NCBI GenBank assembly: GCA_014925825.1
Contig: JACGCK010000528.1
Coordinates: forward strand, 1-17,521
DNA: 17,521 nt
Direction: 5' to 3'
Source of the DNA: Pholiota molesta
Lineage: Eukaryota; Basidiomycota; Agaricomycetes; Agaricales; Strophariaceae
Shown: positions 1-9,120 of the stretch, piece after piece
Position numbering within the stretch: the first letter of the stretch is position 1
Layout: each line of letters opens with the position of its first letter
The notes under the pieces: model-generated
Told to the model about the DNA's origin: nothing
The model's input: only the letters and a program-made list of their open reading frames with translations
Database searches by the model: none
Made by a program: the position numbers and the translations under genes

Positions 1-728
1 GTAGTTCTAAAAGGCGGGGGCACATAGAAATCGTTAGACTATTATAAGTAGTTGGCTCTCCAGTGGTGTACTCCACTTACAATTTTCTAATGTTGACGTC
101 ACGACAGAGGATCTTGCCCAGCCGCAGTATGAAACCTATAAAGAAGAGAGCATCGGCAGTGGCATAAAGAACAGCCGGCCCCATGAAGGTTTATCGCAGA
201 AGTTTGTTTATCTGACTCAGAGTTGAGAACATGTAGTTTGAGTTAGGCGGGAACAAAACAGGATTGGCACAGCCACATATTAGGGGCTAAAGCTCACGCG
301 CACATTGTGCAAACGACAAGGTCAGAATCAAAAATCAAGAGTACAGGATGGCTTGAGGGAAGGTATATCTTCATACTAATACTAATACTATAACATCACA
401 TCATTGTTGTTGCCACATATCATCTGGAGGCTCCGCAAATGAAATCTTTGCGCGCCATCCGAGTCGATTTAAACCTTGTCAGGAGCATTGTGCTTGGTTC
501 CACACGGTCGTACACCTGGATTACAGAATGAGGAGTTTGTGGAGATGGGTTTCTTTGCTGATAGGGAATAAATCGTAACAAAATCTCTGGAATAGGTTCG
601 TACGGGGTCGCATCGGAGTAAGAAGGTGATCAGTATCCTGATTATTATGTGGCAATCTTGACTCCCAAGATCTCGTCATATTGCAATATACTGTTTTATC
701 CAGCTGGCGCTCATAGCGTAGCATGGTT
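1..728. other. Left-edge non-coding stretch
   Basis: I see no supported gene. The stretch follows the stop codon of the DUF6535 gene on the minus strand, so its right part is probably 3' UTR and terminator. The short open frames (for example minus 521-724) have no recognisable domain and no convincing splice partners. A small tandem repeat, three perfect copies of ATACTA, lies at 373-390. Confidence 0.5.
373..390. repeat. Short tandem repeat (ATACTA)x3
   Basis: Three perfect head-to-tail copies of the hexamer ATACTA, seen directly. It is AT-rich and intergenic. No function is implied. Confidence 0.8.
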
Positions 729-2835
729 TCAGGAGGCTGAGGAAGCTTTCCTAATTCTATAGGAACCGAAATGCATTAGGTCGGAAAACCAGCGATGTCG
801 CGCTACACTTTCGAGATAGAGTCGGGCGCAAAAGAATAAGAAATTGACGCTGTCGTATCCGTGACTCTCGAGAGAGATTGTTAAACTGTTCGAGATGGTG
901 GTAAAGACAGAGAGAAAGTCCGTTTCTAGATTCTTGGGAGACGGGAACCATGCAAAATAGTCGAAGCATTTATTTATTATCAAAAATCTTGCGACTGTGA
1001 TGGTTCTAGTTGAGTCGGTTGCTTGATCAAAGAGCTGTATTAGAATGAGATATGCTGCTGCACCATATCTACAAACCATATGTTATCAGTAGAGTATGAG
1101 GGGTGAGGGGTTGGCGAGGTGAAGGAGCATTGGCACCAGAATCTCGTGCTTACCTTCAAGAAATGCATCTGGTATTTCCCATGCATGTTCTCGACGCTTT
1201 ATTTCCGTAAAAAATGGATGGTCAGGGTTTACTTTCTCCATTAACCAGCGATTGTTGACCAGCATTCGAGTAAATAACTCCATTCTATGTAGTCCAGTTG
1301 CGTGAGCCGGGTTTGATGAATGATCAGAGATTCCTGGTAAGCGTAAGAAGGCAAGCAATGTCTCATTTCGCATGACCCGGAGGTTGAAGTCCTCTGAGTA
1401 CTCCGACCGTAATGGAGGCAACCCAGCTTGCAAAACGGTTATTCGGGCAATGTTTAATTTCCATTCCATTTCCTCCAAGTCCAGCATCTCATCAGCGACG
1501 ATGGCATCACAGAGTTCCTTCATTCCGTGGTATGCTGCAAGGACGGTTTCTTCGTGGACGGAATGCTCCTTGGCGGAGGCAGCAATTGCTTGTACGAGGT
1601 CATAAGTAGGACGAACATCATCGTCCATCCTTATTATCGCGTCGTTTTGATATAAAAAGTGCGCGTCTCGAAGAGCGAGCCACGAGATATCAAAGCCAAT
1701 CCAATTTTCGCGATTGAACGCAGCCTGAATATTCAAAGGAAGTGGAGTCCTATGCGATTTAAAATGCCGAGATCTTCGTAGAGATATCTGAGAAAAATTG
1801 CGAATTGGGAAGGGGATACGCCTCAGAATTCGACACAGAGAGAGTGGTATGCGCAATCCAAGGAGGAAAAGGTGCAGGAAGGCCCATGATTGGGGAGATT
1901 TATAGGGACACTGGGCGGGGATTGAGGAAACAGATGAGAGCCGGAATGAAGCGAACATCAACTGAAGAGTGGGGAGAACGGTAGTTCCAATAAGGAAGAT
2001 TATAGGCAGACTGATGAGCGCAAAAGCCGGTATCGCGACGGTGGGAGATAGAACAAAAAGGAATTCCCCCAGTCCAGTAAAGAACAAAATAACGGCACCC
2101 TGCAGAAGGAGTGGCAGAGTGGCAAAGACGTGAGGTATCCGCCATTTTTTCAAGGCCGCAGACCGCAGGTGAAAGACGGCCAACGCTTCTTTCGAGCTGA
2201 GAGGCTCGGTGTACCTTTGGTGTTCACGAAGCCATTGTAGAGAAACGATGCCTATGATGACTGTCGCGAGGCTGAGGATTAAGCTAGAGAACCAGAAGAT
2301 ATTGATCTGAATGGCAGTGGGTGTCAGAGAAAAAGAGACAGGGTATTGTGGAATATTTTCCATCATGGGTATTGCCGGATCGGAGTTGTTCGTGAGCGTG
2401 TTGACCCCGGCAGCGATATGAGCAAGTAAAACCGTCAGAGCAACGTTTGAGTCTGGTTGGAGAGTCTTGTACGACTCCACAGCAAAAGCGGTTACTACCG
2501 CAGAAAATAAACCTGCCTACATGGTTTAATTTACAATTTTTAAACCAGGGCAACGAATCCCAACTCCAACCCAACTCACAAATATTAGCAGGTTCTGTAC
2601 TTCGTCTTTCCATGCATCGCATTGAAATTTATCCTTCGTCAGAAAACGCTCCAACATTATGTCCCAATGATCGCCGTGCGGCTTTGGTACGGGGTACCTG
2701 TACTCGCTGGTTGACCTCCACAGCTAGGATTATAAGTAAGCGCGCGATCGCAGTCAGCTTTGAGCTCAAATACAGAACTCTCAGTATGGTTTTCACCTTT
2801 GCATTGGTATCTTCCGGATCGGCTTCAGAGTCCAT
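729..2835 (-). CDS. DUF6535 multi-pass membrane protein
   Basis: Proposed CDS: complement(join(729..1057,1154..2516,2580..2723,2797..2835)), 624 aa. Exon 1 gives MDSEADPEDTNAK. Exon 2 carries the Trp-rich lead-in (GDHWD...DAWKDEVQNLLIF). Exon 3 opens with AGLFSAVVTAFAVESYKTLQPD, the N-terminal signature of DUF6535. Hydrophobic segments follow at about residues 62-77, at the IFWFSSLILSL stretch, and in a long hairpin after FATLPLLLQGAVILFF. The remainder is soluble and possibly helical. Introns are 73, 63 and 96 nt with donors GTGAAA, GTGAGT and GTAAGC. If the last intron (1058-1153) is not removed, the protein stops at 1086-1088 and loses the C-terminal 109 residues. That region reads as coding (...FLIINKCFDYFAWFPSPKN...), so I favour splicing. 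The first donor is weak, so the first 13 residues are the least certain part. The family has no established function to my knowledge; it is abundant and variable in Agaricomycetes. The DUF6535 assignment is from memory of the family. Confidence 0.8.
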
Positions 2836-3485
2836 TGACAGTAACCGGTAGAATGGGCGGAGTCTGTTGGAAGCAGATGCAAGGAAGGTATCGACGTAAG
2901 TACCTTGGCGTGAGTGATTTGGACATCAATCAATCATGTGCATGATTCGTACTAAGCAGTCAACAAGTAGTTACATTTCTGCGTTGTCAGTGGAGTTGGG
3001 TCTTCAGCTGAACGTCTCTATACTCTATATTGTGTTCATCGTGATGAATGAGCAGAACAATTAGAATCGTTTCATAAACCAAAAAGGAAAAGAAAAGTGC
3101 AAAAAGATGGACAATAAAATAAAACCCATTAAATTACTCGATACCCAGTCAACGTATGAGAAATGCCTCTGGCACGAGTGCAGACACCAGACCACACTCG
3201 GCCGCACTTGAATTATTCACAGGGGCAAAGCAGCCTTTACAAACGCAGTTAAACCAAAGTTAATCTTGATAGATAGATAGAAAGCAGCTAATATGTAGTC
3301 ATGGCGAGGGTAGGAGAGAGCGAGGAAATACCAGAAACCGAAAGGACAGATATGGAACATGAACGACGAATAGCACCCACACATCTACGAAGAGCAAGAC
3401 GACACCGGCATGAAGTGAAAACTTTGGTTGGCAGGGGAGTATGTATATGTTACATTGAGCAATTCAGAGAGAAGCGCACACGCGC
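2836..3485. other. Intergenic: DUF6535 promoter and noxA 3' flank
   Basis: About 650 bp between two minus-strand genes. It should hold the DUF6535 promoter (left part) and the noxA 3' UTR (right part). A short GATA repeat (3268-3280) is the only visible structure. The plus-strand frame at 3301-3549 is Arg/Glu-rich, has no domain, and overlaps the last noxA exons, so I treat it as a shadow. Confidence 0.5.
3268..3280. repeat. Short (GATA)3 microsatellite
   Basis: GATAGATAGATAG seen directly. GATA is also the core of fungal GATA-factor sites, but three tandem units in a non-coding spacer are more simply a microsatellite. Confidence 0.6.
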
Positions 3486-5688
3486 TCAGAAGTTCTCTGC
3501 ACGAAAAAAAAAACGCCAAGGTCAGCGACTGGCCATGACAACGACGTGAGGCCACTCACCCTTTCCGAAGAAGAAGCGCGTGCCCTTGGGCTGCGAGTAC
3601 TTGTTCGACATCTGGTGCAGCTGCCTGGAGAGCACAGGCGGGCCGCAGAAGAACTAGGACACAGAACGGTCAGCTGATGAATACGAGAGCGAAGATGGGG
3701 ACATACCACTCCGACGTCGGTGTCAGGGTGCTTCTCGGCGATCGAGGGGAAGACGCGGTCCCAGTTAGGTCTGCCGAAGTGGGTGGGCGCACGCAGAGAG
3801 GTAATCGCATCCTTTTCAGCACCGACATCTTGGACCTAAAGCGAGCATCAGCGATGAAACTCTGGCCAGATACCTGAATGAGAACGCACAATGATATTGT
3901 TCATCTCATCTTCCTTGATTTTGGCGGTAAGGTAGATGTTGATCTCGATCCTTCCTTGCGTATCCTGCTCCTCGATAGCGTGCAAGAGCGAGTGGAACCA
4001 CTCCGCAGTGCCGTAGTCGCGGATCACCCAAGTGAAGTACACTTTCGAGAGCCGCGTGGGCTTCGAGTTGTTGAAGTTGTTCATGCGGTACCAGATCGAC
4101 TTCAAAATCCTAACGCACACCAAGTTAGCAGCCTAACTCATCTAGAAAGCAAAAACGACGCACGAAGCAAAAGGCGTGACACCGATACCAGCGCCGACAA
4201 GCAGCACCGTCTCGTAGTTCAAAAAGTCCTCGCTGGCGCTGCCGAACGGACCATCCACCATGACACGGGGGAGAGTGCGGTTCATAGGTGGGTTCGTGTT
4301 TGTCCCGATGACCTTGCCTCCTGCGGGGGCGTCGCCCTTTTCTTTTTTGTCGCCCCTCTGTGGGAAGTCGCAGCCGAGGGCCTTGGCGAACGCGGTGGTG
4401 AAATCACCAGCGACACGGATGTGGACGGAGATGTAATCTTCCTCAGGCGCACTATTTATCGTTGAATAGAAGCTCAGAATAGAATATATCAACAGAAACT
4501 CACCTGGTCAAGGTGAAGGGGTGCCACTGGAAGTAAGATATCTCAGGGCAAGACAAGAAGATATATTGGCCGGCCCTGGTAGTCGTCTTTTCCTTCTTGA
4601 TTTGGACCTCCATGACGTTAGACGGGTGCTGGATGACCTTGGAGATGTACGTGACATGGCGCGAACGAACTTCACGGAGGATGCGCTCAAAGATCCAGAT
4701 AACGCCACCAACGAGCCAGTAACGCTGTTTTGCGGTCAGTCTACGAGTTTTTATTGGAAATTCCATGGACATACCCAGAAAACGCCAATGGTATTGAAGG
4801 AGCAGTATGGCGGGCGATCAGGCTTGATCATGCAGAACATTCCGTGCAGTTGCCAGCAGATGAAGAAGACGATGAACAGGTGGTGGGAATACCAGAAGCG
4901 CTCGAAGTGCGCCCTGCGTCGCTTTTCCATGGCAAAGAACACCATGATCCCGAGGGCTGCTGTCATGATCCAGCCAGTCGCACCGGGGCCCGTGGCGAAG
5001 TTGGCTGCCAGGAAGGCTACGACACGACCGCTGGTGGTGGGCGATGCGACGAGGGCAAGCTTATAGAAGTTGACCATGTGGGCAAGAATGTGGATGACAC
5101 TGCCAATAACAATAGACCATGCCGTCGCCTTGTGGAAGGTGATGTTTTTGTCGAAGGGGATGATGTCGTTCAGAGGTGTCCTTCGGAGGAAAGAGATGAA
5201 GTTACGGCAAACAGGGAGGAGGATGAAGATGACGTCGACGTGCAGAACGAGAGCGGCGGTTCTGGCAATGGCTGTGAAGATGTACCCAATGCATCAGCGG
5301 GCACGCACAAATTCCTTTCAGACAATTACGCACCAAAGGTAATGCCAAATGTCGCCCTTGCACCGACCAGGTTGTCTTTGATTTGGTAGTGCAAGAAACC
5401 GAGCACTGCGACCAAAAGATGCAGGAAAATCCACACTCCGAAAAACAACCTTCGTCCTCCCTCGTTGATCATCCACAAATTGAACCTGCTCATGGGCGTA
5501 GTCGGCCTGGGAGGTGCCATCATGGAGCCATTGGTGAGGGTCCTTTGAAGCCCTTGCAACCTCCGCCTCTCCGTCTTGTTGCGCTGAAGATGGGGTTTCC
5601 CTGTATCCTGCAAGTCGGGATGCTGGTCCGTGAGCCTGATGGGAGCTCTACCATCGGAGAAGTCGAGGCCTGAAGAGCGGCGGGGCAT
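3486..5688 (-). CDS. noxA: NADPH oxidase, NoxA type (gp91phox family)
   Basis: Proposed CDS: complement(join(3486..3496,3560..3653,3707..3835,3890..4109,4164..4451,4504..4724,4775..5271,5334..5688)), 604 aa. All seven introns (50-63 nt) are GT-AG and every phase closes. The family moves electrons from NADPH through FAD and two hemes across a membrane to O2, making superoxide used in hyphal fusion, polarity and fruiting-body development, with NoxR and Rac as partners. Residues 1-65 are a soluble leader. About six hydrophobic segments follow (roughly 81-262). Heme ligands are by gp91 spacing H165/H179 and H248/H261. The FAD motif HPFTLTSAPEED starts at 352, the nucleotide loop GAGIGVTP is 444-451, and the C-terminal FFCGPP is 571-576. 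The protein ends FFFGKENF, as I recall for NoxA. No EF-hand extension is present, which argues against NoxC. I assign NoxA rather than NoxB from remembered sequence. The last exon is only 11 nt. The start at 5688 is the first Met in frame and lies just downstream of a CT-rich tract; the N-terminal 60 residues are less certain than the core. Confidence 0.95.
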
Positions 5689-7496
5689 GCTTTCTATGAA
5701 GATCTAGGACGTCCTGCGCTTTGGTGAAAAAGAATGTGTAAAAATACCGGCCAGCTGGTAAGAAGAGAAAAGAAAGAAAGAAAGAGAATGCGGCTTGGAT
5801 GAGAGAGGAAGGGGCCGTTATTGCTTTGTGGCACTTCACAACAGTTTGTGATGGCGATGTCCATTTCTGTCAGTGGCCGCCGCATTGTACCCGTTTCCAT
5901 AGCATTGCCCATCCCTCTTGTCTTGTTCCATCATCCTCACATCCCACGATTATGCGCACTCAGGTCTCCAGGCTTCACTCATCGCTGAACATTCCATTCC
6001 AGGCTGCAGCAATGCTAGAAGTCATCTCTAAATTAACTTACCAGGTTCTCGTTTTTCCCTGATGTCGAAGATTCTATTCAGCTTCATTCGATGTGCTTCG
6101 TTGCCAGTGTTGGCCATCTCTCTGCGTCGCGTCTGACACTTGCACGAAGTACTCGGAGCGACAGCAGCTGTATGTCGGCATGCATCACCATCACCATTCA
6201 TCATCAGAACGGCCACCATGAGCTGCCAGTGGCAACATAATTCCTGAATTAGGTTGATTCTGATAGTCTATACTGGTCTGGGTCCTGTTCTTTATGTTCT
6301 ACCGGCCACGACCCGCTTATTTAACATCCGATAGCTTGTCTGGACTCCTTTATATCCTTGCGAAGTCGATAGCAAGTTGTTTTCCTCAAGGACTGTTCTT
6401 GAATTCGACATTTCTCTCATTCAAGTTGTCCTCACCTGTTCCTTGCTAACAGCGGGATTGTTCACTTCGGGTGGTGCTCAGCGACATCTCTTTTGCGGAA
6501 CGATGACGGACAATCGACAGCAGAAAACAACTGGCAAAATTTCTTTCCCCGAATGAGCTCTCCGTTCGCGCGGCCGCGGCACCGCAGCACCGATCACGAT
6601 CACGACGATGATCAACATTCTTGCGCGGTCGGCAAAGACGCCGACGCTCTCTATCACTGTCTCTGCCGCTGCCTGCAGCGCTCACTGCTGCCAATCTCTC
6701 AAAATAGTTGGCAGTATAATTAGTTTTGTGGCAACTAAAAAATAAAGACTACATATCCTCAACTGAACAAGATATTTTGAAGGTGATCACGGACACTGAC
6801 CTTCAAGCTTCAAGTTCTAATTGCAACGCCGTCTCATTGTTTCTTGCGCAGCTTGAATCTAGACCGCCCTCGCCTCCTCCAAGGTAGAGCATAACATCAG
6901 GTAATATTGTATGCAACATCCGTCTGGTATCCTTGGCATTGCAATTTACCTACCTCCAACGGCCGCGGCATGTAACCAAGACACCAAATACATGTGTAGC
7001 ACTTATAATTATGTAGATCTCTTATATGTTTTCCAGCCTTGCCTATCGGTGCAATTTGAATCCTCGGGATCCTAATGAATTTTGACTGCCTTCAGTAGTA
7101 GTATTTAATATGATTGCCTAACACTCCCGAAAATCAGGGAGACCGGTGGCCAGGAGCTCATCATTCCGACCAGAAGAAAATAGGATCCATTTCCAGTAAC
7201 ATAGTTTCCAAAGCACTTGAAATGAGCTCGTCGTGCATTTAAGCAGTTACTTAAGCGGTCCATATTTTCACAAAATATCGAACATAATCTGCAGCCAGAC
7301 TGACAGCGCAAGAAATACTAGTGGTCTCATGATTGGCCTCAGCTGACAGTAGCTGGACACGAAAACAGGCCTAACAACTTTCAGAGTCCATTGATCCAGG
7401 CCAATCGACTTCCTCAGAAAAATTCGGGCACAATCAACCATGCTTTGTATTCGCCAATAGGACCTACATTCTTTTCTCTGAACAGCCAAGCCCTTC
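5689..7496. other. 1.8 kb intergenic: noxA promoter and CBM1-gene 3' flank
   Basis: No gene supported. The left few hundred bases are the noxA promoter and leader. Short open frames on both strands (such as plus 5799-6062 and minus 6446-6694) have no domain and biased composition. Around 6300-6540 there is a promoter-like stretch (TTATTTAAC, TTTATATCC, then a CT-rich run, then a CTAACAG branch/acceptor-like string near 6447) followed by only an 18-codon ATG frame at 6502. A small unannotated plus-strand transcript is possible, but I could not build a protein from it. Confidence 0.45.
5759..5789 (-). promoter_or_regulatory. CT-rich tract upstream of noxA
   Basis: On the minus strand this is a pyrimidine run dominated by CTTT repeats, about 70-100 bp upstream of the noxA ATG at 5688. 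CT-rich tracts just before the transcription start are a common promoter feature in filamentous fungi. Position and strand fit; function is inferred. Confidence 0.5.
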
Positions 7497-8430
7497 TTAG
7501 GCGGTGGCAGTAGCCCCAGTGTATGCATGGATGGTCTCATCCGCGCAGCCAGCGGGCGTCATGTAGTCGTAGGCACCAAGGTTGACATACAAAAGTCGGT
7601 TGCCCGCAGCATCGGGGCACACGAGCCAGGCCTACATCGGGCAATTATCAGAAACGACATCAAAATTAATTAAAGCAACATGAAATGGTGTGCTCACGTT
7701 GTCCTGAGGCCTGGTAATGGTAGGGCTACTCCATTCGACGGTGTCGCCGCTGAAGACGAACGTGCCGCTGGTGGCTGGCGTCGTGGACCACGACACGCCG
7801 AGCTTGGTCACGGTGGAATTTGCGGGGGTCTCGACGATAGCATAGAGGGGGGTTCCATTAGCGTTCTGGATGAGCTGCCCGGCGGTGGTAATCTGGAATT
7901 GCGCAGCGGTGGTCGGGCTGCCTAGTACGGCGAGTCCTACGCTGTTGAGGATCTCTGATTGAAGGTATTGATGAAAATTGGGATCTTCCTACATTGGCAA
8001 GGCCATCAGATATAAAGCGTGTGCATATGGGTTTACGTTACTCACAACAGCGCGAATGAAGGAGTATCCTGGAGCAAGGGTCGTGGTACCGCTAGCGGCA
8101 CTGCTTGTAGAAGAAGGGGTGGGCGTGGAACTGGTGACTGGGCCAGTAGAGGTAATTGTGGAGCTACCAGAGCTACTGGATGGCGGTGCGGTTCCCTGAA
8201 GGCATTGCGAGTAGTAAGCATTCGAGTATGTGCACACCCATCCCGATACACAAGTGGTGGCGCCTGTCCAGCCCTGACCACCGCACTAAAGCAAGAACCA
8301 TTCAGTAACCTGTGCCATAGCGTCAAGACTCGATCGAGGATGGGCTTACTTGACCCCATGCGGGAGATTGGGCAGAGGCTTGGCCGATGAGGGCCAAAGT
8401 CAAAGCGACGGCGACGGTTGTTTTAGCCAT
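7497..8430 (-). CDS. Secreted CBM1 protein with unassigned C-terminal domain
   Basis: Proposed CDS: complement(join(7497..7631,7698..7988,8046..8285,8350..8430)), 248 aa; all introns (57-66 nt) are phase 0 and GT-AG. Residues 1-20 are a signal peptide ([20 protein letters not shown], likely cut before QSPAW). Residues 24-57 are a family 1 carbohydrate-binding module: [14 protein letters not shown], then NAYYSQCL, with the four cysteines and aromatic residues expected for cellulose binding. Residues 59-99 are a Ser/Thr/Pro linker, probably O-glycosylated. Residues 100-248 form a compact domain with YSFIRAV, an ITRPQDNAWLVC stretch and the ending [18 protein letters not shown]. It has two cysteines (209, 233) and N-glycosylation sequons (NGT, NST). 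I recall similar CBM1 proteins in other Agaricomycetes but cannot assign a catalytic family; it does not look like an LPMO, a cellulase or an esterase. It acts outside the cell, presumably on plant-wall polysaccharide. Confidence 0.88.
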
Positions 8431-9120
8431 TGGTGCTAAGGATTTTTGACGGGTTGAAGAATTTGCCCAGACGAGGATTCGTTTTATACGCGCGCATACT
8501 CTTGTTCATTGTCGGATTTAGGGAGAAGACACCGACCAAAAGGCCTTACTTCGGGGCCAAATGAAGCTCGGAGGTGGTAGTGCTTAAAATTGAGACGACG
8601 CGGTGAAGAGGACACATCGTCTGCCACATGATCTATGTCATGGGCTGGAGCTATTTTTAGACTTCGGTAGCGAGTGCAGAATCAAGTGGTCCCGTTCCTC
8701 GGAAAAATAGCAGACACACAACACATCAGCAACATTTTATTCATTACTTACGTAGGATCTGAGACAAGTTACTTATCAGCAATATTGTAGAAGGCATTGA
8801 GGATGCTACACAATTTATGTAGTTCAAACAGTCGAACACAGAAATAAGCGCCCAACGGGACCGATTTTCATTTTGAACAAGTTGAACGAAAAATATCGTT
8901 GATCTTCACCACAGAACCGCGAAAACATCGGACACTAGAGAATGCATATCATCATTCTGAATGGCTGTCAACGATATTCCTTCCTTGTCTAGTAAACAAT
9001 TGTGTAATGGCATAAGTTGCAAGATCGTAGTAGGACGGGTAAATATGAAAGTGTGATCACGAACAATAGGTAAAAACCAATAAAAAACTACCACCGTGAC
9101 ATACCATCCATTTCCGAGAT
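8431..9120. other. Intergenic: CBM1-gene promoter and GH28 3' flank
   Basis: About 690 bp between two minus-strand genes. The left end carries the TATA element of the CBM1 gene; the right end is GH28 3' UTR. The minus-strand frame at 8906-9451 extends across the GH28 stop only because it reads through the last introns in another frame, so I do not call it. Confidence 0.5.
8482..8488 (-). promoter_or_regulatory. TATA box of the CBM1 gene
   Basis: TATAAAA on the minus strand, 52-58 bp upstream of the ATG at 8430. It is a perfect TATA consensus at a distance consistent with a short leader, as is common for highly expressed secreted-enzyme genes in fungi. Confidence 0.6.

Noticed and set aside
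1086..1088. Stop codon as the end of the DUF6535 gene
   Set aside because: A consensus GTAAGC donor precedes it and a frame-correct coding exon follows it, so the stop is more likely intronic.
3878..4465. Plus-strand open frame of 195 aa
   Set aside because: Antisense shadow of noxA exons 4-5 with no recognisable motif.
4730..5389. Long plus-strand open frame (219 aa) inside noxA
   Set aside because: It lies antisense to well-conserved noxA exons, is Glu/Asp-rich from antisense composition, spans noxA introns and has no domain.
5694..5912. Minus-strand frame upstream of noxA as an upstream ORF or extra exon
   Set aside because: It is in another frame, includes the CT-rich promoter tract, and shows no conserved residues.
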